The notes under the pieces were generated by a model that was given only the letters and a program-made list of their open reading frames with translations, was not told where the DNA came from and did not search any database. This document shows, one piece after another, positions 61,576 to 64,000 of a DNA stretch of 64,000 nucleotides. Source of the stretch: CALBZH01 sp964538515 (GTDB taxonomy: Bacteria; Desulfobacterota; Syntrophobacteria; Syntrophobacterales; Syntrophobacteraceae); contig CAZIEW010000013.1 of NCBI GenBank assembly GCA_964538515.1, positions 1 to 64,000 of the forward strand. The letters are read 5' to 3'. Position 1 is the stretch's first letter; each line of letters opens with the position of its first letter. The position numbers were made by a program, and so were the translations under genes.

Positions 61576-63096
61576 ATGAGAGGTCTGACAAATGGAATAT
61601 CGGAGCGGCAAGTGAGAAGCAGACGTTGTGGCGCAAGTGCTTGTCTGGTTGTGACAATTGGTTTGGTCAGCCTGTTTTATCCCTGGCGTCTTTGCGCGGA
61701 CATGGGTGCCGTTCACGTGAGCAGCGCTGATGTGCGCGTTTCGGAGCCGGCGCAAAAAGCGATCGTCCTGCACAATGGTGCCGAGGAGGTGTTGATTCTT
61801 GAAACCGACCTAAAGGCGTCAAAACAGACTGAGATTGTCCGGTTCATTCCCTTCCCTTCGGAGCCCAAGGTGAGCCTGGCCCCTGAAAACGCAATCCAGG
61901 AAGTGGGCAAGCTGGTGCAGGCCAAAAAGCTTCAGTACATCATGTATTTTCAGACCAAAGGCGGAAGTCCGAGCACTCAGAGTCAACCGGTCGCCGAGGT
62001 TCTCTCCAGAGCTAAGCTCGGCGCGCACGACGTCACCGTTGTGAAGATCAATGACGCCCAGCACTTCAAAAGCTGGGTCCGAGATTTCTTCAAGGCAAGG
62101 AAACAGCTCCAAAAGGGGCCCGAACTGGAGCACGTTGCTCAGGTGGCCCGGGATTACGTCAAGGACGGAATTCCATTCTTCGTCTTCGATTGTGTCACGA
62201 TCGACAACAGCGACAAGTCCGTCGCGCCAGTCGCGTTTCAGTTCCAGAGCAAAAAGCTCTATTATCCCCTCAGGACCAGCAACACCATTGGCGGCAAGGG
62301 AGAGGTGCAGCTCTTTTTCGCTGCCATCGATTGTGTCCGCCAGCCATTCAACAACGGATACCAGGTGCACCTTCCCGGCAGCGACGAGGTTTCGCCGTTT
62401 CTTTTCAGCAACCTTGCCGAGGTGAAGCCGGAGGAGCTCGCCTCCATCTATCCGGGTGCCGGGGCTTTTTTTGACGGCAAGAGGATTTTCCTGCAGTCGG
62501 CCGGCTATTCCGGTGCGCTGCATTTCGAGCGGGACTTGAGCACGTTTATGCTCACCCATTACGACCCGAGTCTGTATGACATCAGCGGGGCTGTCCAGAC
62601 TTCGGCATTCGACCCAACCGAAGTGCTGACCGGTTTGGACCCGAACAGGCTTCGCAGGCCGAATCCGATCTGGAATGCCGAGATGCTCGAAAGACAGCGG
62701 CACAAGATTGTCGACTCTCTCACCAACGGGGCTGTCACCCTCAGTGCGGCAGGCAGGCAAGTCCAATTGGCGGACGGCACCTTTAGGGATGGCTCGCTCC
62801 AGGCTGAGACCGAGAGGCTGGCCATTGGCGATCTGAACGGCGATATTTTTCCCGATGCGGCCATGATAACCAGGACAATCAGGCAGAGCGGGGACACCTG
62901 CGAGTTGACCGTCTTTGCCGGGAAGGAGGTTGCCATCTATGAGGAGCCAGCGCTGGAGGCTGCCGGCTCGATTTTGATTCCGTCATGCGAGGCTGCGGAT
63001 TTTCGAATCGTGGACAAGAAGATCAAAATAGTCGGGAAAGCTGGTATTGAGGCTGCCTATAGCCTCATCGACTCGAAGCTCACACCCGCTAAGTGA
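61576..63096 (+). CDS. secreted DUF2330 domain protein
   Basis: 506 residues. A signal peptide (LVVTIGLVSLFYPWRLCADM) leads into DUF2330: CADMGAVHVSSADVRVSEPA, then QKAIVLHNGAEEVLILETDL and FIPFPSEPKVSLA. In this family the mature N-terminus begins at the cysteine, CADxG, so a lipoprotein or disulfide is possible. The C-terminal part (IGDLNGDIFPDAAMITRT) resembles an FG-GAP/VCBS-like calcium repeat. Function unknown. ATG 61576 has AAAGGTGAT upstream. Confidence 0.75.
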   Translation: MRGLTNGISERQVRSRRCGASACLVVTIGLVSLFYPWRLCADMGAVHVSSADVRVSEPAQKAIVLHNGAEEVLILETDLKASKQTEIVRFIPFPSEPKVSLAPENAIQEVGKLVQAKKLQYIMYFQTKGGSPSTQSQPVAEVLSRAKLGAHDVTVVKINDAQHFKSWVRDFFKARKQLQKGPELEHVAQVARDYVKDGIPFFVFDCVTIDNSDKSVAPVAFQFQSKKLYYPLRTSNTIGGKGEVQLFFAAIDCVRQPFNNGYQVHLPGSDEVSPFLFSNLAEVKPEELASIYPGAGAFFDGKRIFLQSAGYSGALHFERDLSTFMLTHYDPSLYDISGAVQTSAFDPTEVLTGLDPNRLRRPNPIWNAEMLERQRHKIVDSLTNGAVTLSAAGRQVQLADGTFRDGSLQAETERLAIGDLNGDIFPDAAMITRTIRQSGDTCELTVFAGKEVAIYEEPALEAAGSILIPSCEAADFRIVDKKIKIVGKAGIEAAYSLIDSKLTPAK

Positions 63097-63103
63097 GGCA
63101 TCC

Positions 63104-63436
63104 ATGAACATTGTCGCCATGTTGCTCGCCGTTGTGACGATTTCTGCTGCCATGCCGGCTCAGGCTCAACAGGTTGAGCCCATCTATGGGATTTCGACCG
63201 ATGCCAAGGCGAAGACACTGACGGTGGTCTTTGTCAGCACCGGCTGCAGCGACAAAAGTTATTTCAGTTTTGGCTTGGAAAACGATGTACTCACATTCAA
63301 GCGACTGCAGCGCGATGCCTGCAAGGCGATGCCCATGCGTCATCCCATCACTTATTCGTTGGAAGAGCTGGGGATTGACCCCCAAAAGCCATTTCGCATC
63401 GGAAACCCGATCGTCTATTCCCAGTACCTGTTCTGA
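63104..63436 (+). CDS. small secreted hypothetical protein
   Basis: 110 residues with a clear signal peptide (MNIVAMLLAVVTISAAMPAQ, then AQQ). The mature part has two cysteines (STGCSDKSYF and RDACKAM) that could form a disulfide. It starts seven bases after the DUF2330 gene, so it is in the same operon. No family recognised. Confidence 0.7.
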   Translation: MNIVAMLLAVVTISAAMPAQAQQVEPIYGISTDAKAKTLTVVFVSTGCSDKSYFSFGLENDVLTFKRLQRDACKAMPMRHPITYSLEELGIDPQKPFRIGNPIVYSQYLF

Positions 63437-63491
63437 TGATTTGACGTCTGCTCCAAGCTGGCGAGAGAACGACGAGGAAGAAGAGGCCTTT

Positions 63492-64000
63492 ATGAAATCC
63501 GTGTTTAAAGTCCTGGGTGTCTTGATGGTCGTGTTGGTCTGTCTGAACTCGCCGGTGTCGGAGTGCTTTGGCAAAGACAAGGTCGCTGCCGCTGGGACAG
63601 CATCGGCGACGGACGCCACGATGGAATGGGAAGGCAGTGAATCAAAACAGGCCGCCCCCTTTATCGGGGTCATTACGACTGAGACGGAATGGAATTCCCT
63701 TTGGGAGCGGGCTTTTGGCAAGCAAGCCCCTCAGGTCGATTTCAGGACATCGGCGGTCGCCTCTGTGTTCCTGGGCCACTATCCCGGCTGGTGGTACACG
63801 ATCAAGATCACGGAACCCTACGTGGAAGCCAATTCCGTCATCATCCCGTATGAAATTGTCTCCTTGGTTGTTGAGCCACAGGGAGCGTCACGGTTTGGGG
63901 AGCAGGGAAGCAAGGGTCAGTATCGGATGAGGACGGTGGAAAAGAAGGCCGGGTGTGACTTTGAGATGAAAGAGCTTGGAGCCCCGCAGGTCCCCATTCG
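63492..64000 (+). CDS. secreted hypothetical protein, runs off the window
   Basis: Open from ATG 63492 to the window edge (169 codons so far). Signal peptide MKSVFKVLGVLMVVLVCLNS; the mature part contains ATMEWEGSESKQAAPFIGVI, then TTETEWNSLWERAFGKQAPQ and FLGHYPGWWYTIKITEP, resembling small secreted proteins with a protease-complex-inhibitor-like pattern, but I cannot name it. Third gene of this secreted-protein operon; AAGAGG lies before the start. Confidence 0.65.
   Translation, partial: MKSVFKVLGVLMVVLVCLNSPVSECFGKDKVAAAGTASATDATMEWEGSESKQAAPFIGVITTETEWNSLWERAFGKQAPQVDFRTSAVASVFLGHYPGWWYTIKITEPYVEANSVIIPYEIVSLVVEPQGASRFGEQGSKGQYRMRTVEKKAGCDFEMKELGAPQVPI

Noticed and set aside
1..64000. 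CRISPR arrays, tRNA or rRNA genes
   Set aside because: No regularly spaced direct repeats, cloverleaf or rRNA-like sequence was seen on either strand when reading through.

Overview
The window reads as chromosomal DNA of an anaerobic, GC-rich, Gram-negative bacterium. It carries Lnt, LpxC, a release factor 2 gene with the classic programmed frameshift, and NfeD/stomatin and AcuB/AcuC-like pairs. A syntrophic or sulfate-reducing member of Desulfobacterota (old Deltaproteobacteria) is my best guess, but no marker gene such as rRNA is present, so this stays an inference. No rRNA, tRNA, CRISPR array, prophage or transposase gene was seen.

Region 1 (1-7100, + strand) is a tight run of polyamine and envelope genes: speD, speB, a CorC-like CBS protein, lnt, prfB (+1 frameshift), potC and potD. 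Region 2 (7200-20650) holds small cysteine-rich proteins, murI with a cytochrome b5-like membrane protein, nhaB behind a long structured leader with an intrinsic terminator, a response-regulator/LpxC fusion, an NfeD-stomatin pair, an AcuB/AcuC-like pair and cstA. Region 3 (20850-31650) is mixed: a secreted trypsin-like protease, a purple-acid-phosphatase-like enzyme, a split chromate (CHR) transporter, a DUF1614 protein, an APC permease, a ClC channel and a DUF202-like protein with an expanded coiled repeat. Several decayed genes sit between them. A short CTAG-bounded repeat occurs three times, each copy at the edge of an ORF.

Region 4 (about 34.3-60.8 kb) is the most striking part. I find five sequences matching the fluoride (crcB-motif) riboswitch, three of them with a clear intrinsic terminator whose stem uses, or lies just behind, the 3' part of the aptamer. 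They precede (a) an orphan 97-residue protein, (b) two MutS-like ATPases with a DUF211 protein and a VIT-like membrane protein, (c) a zinc-ribbon/HEAT protein with enolase, a poly-gamma-glutamate-hydrolase-like protein, a coiled-coil protein, a dynamin-like GTPase (frameshifted) and a cyclopropane fatty acid synthase, (d) a CPA2 antiporter with a universal stress protein, the fluoride channel CrcB and a DUF190-CBS protein, and (e) a second dynamin-like GTPase, divergent from (d). Enolase is a known fluoride target and CrcB a known fluoride exporter. The island therefore looks like a fluoride stress regulon combining export, protection of the target enzyme, cation/proton homeostasis, membrane maintenance and poorly understood MutS-like and GTPase functions. 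A Crp/Fnr regulator, a ChrB/PaaX-like regulator, MFS transporters, an MgtA-type ATPase and a PTS IIA-like protein are interleaved.

Region 5 (61.2 kb to the end) encodes a small membrane protein and three secreted proteins, the first with a DUF2330 domain; the last runs off the window.
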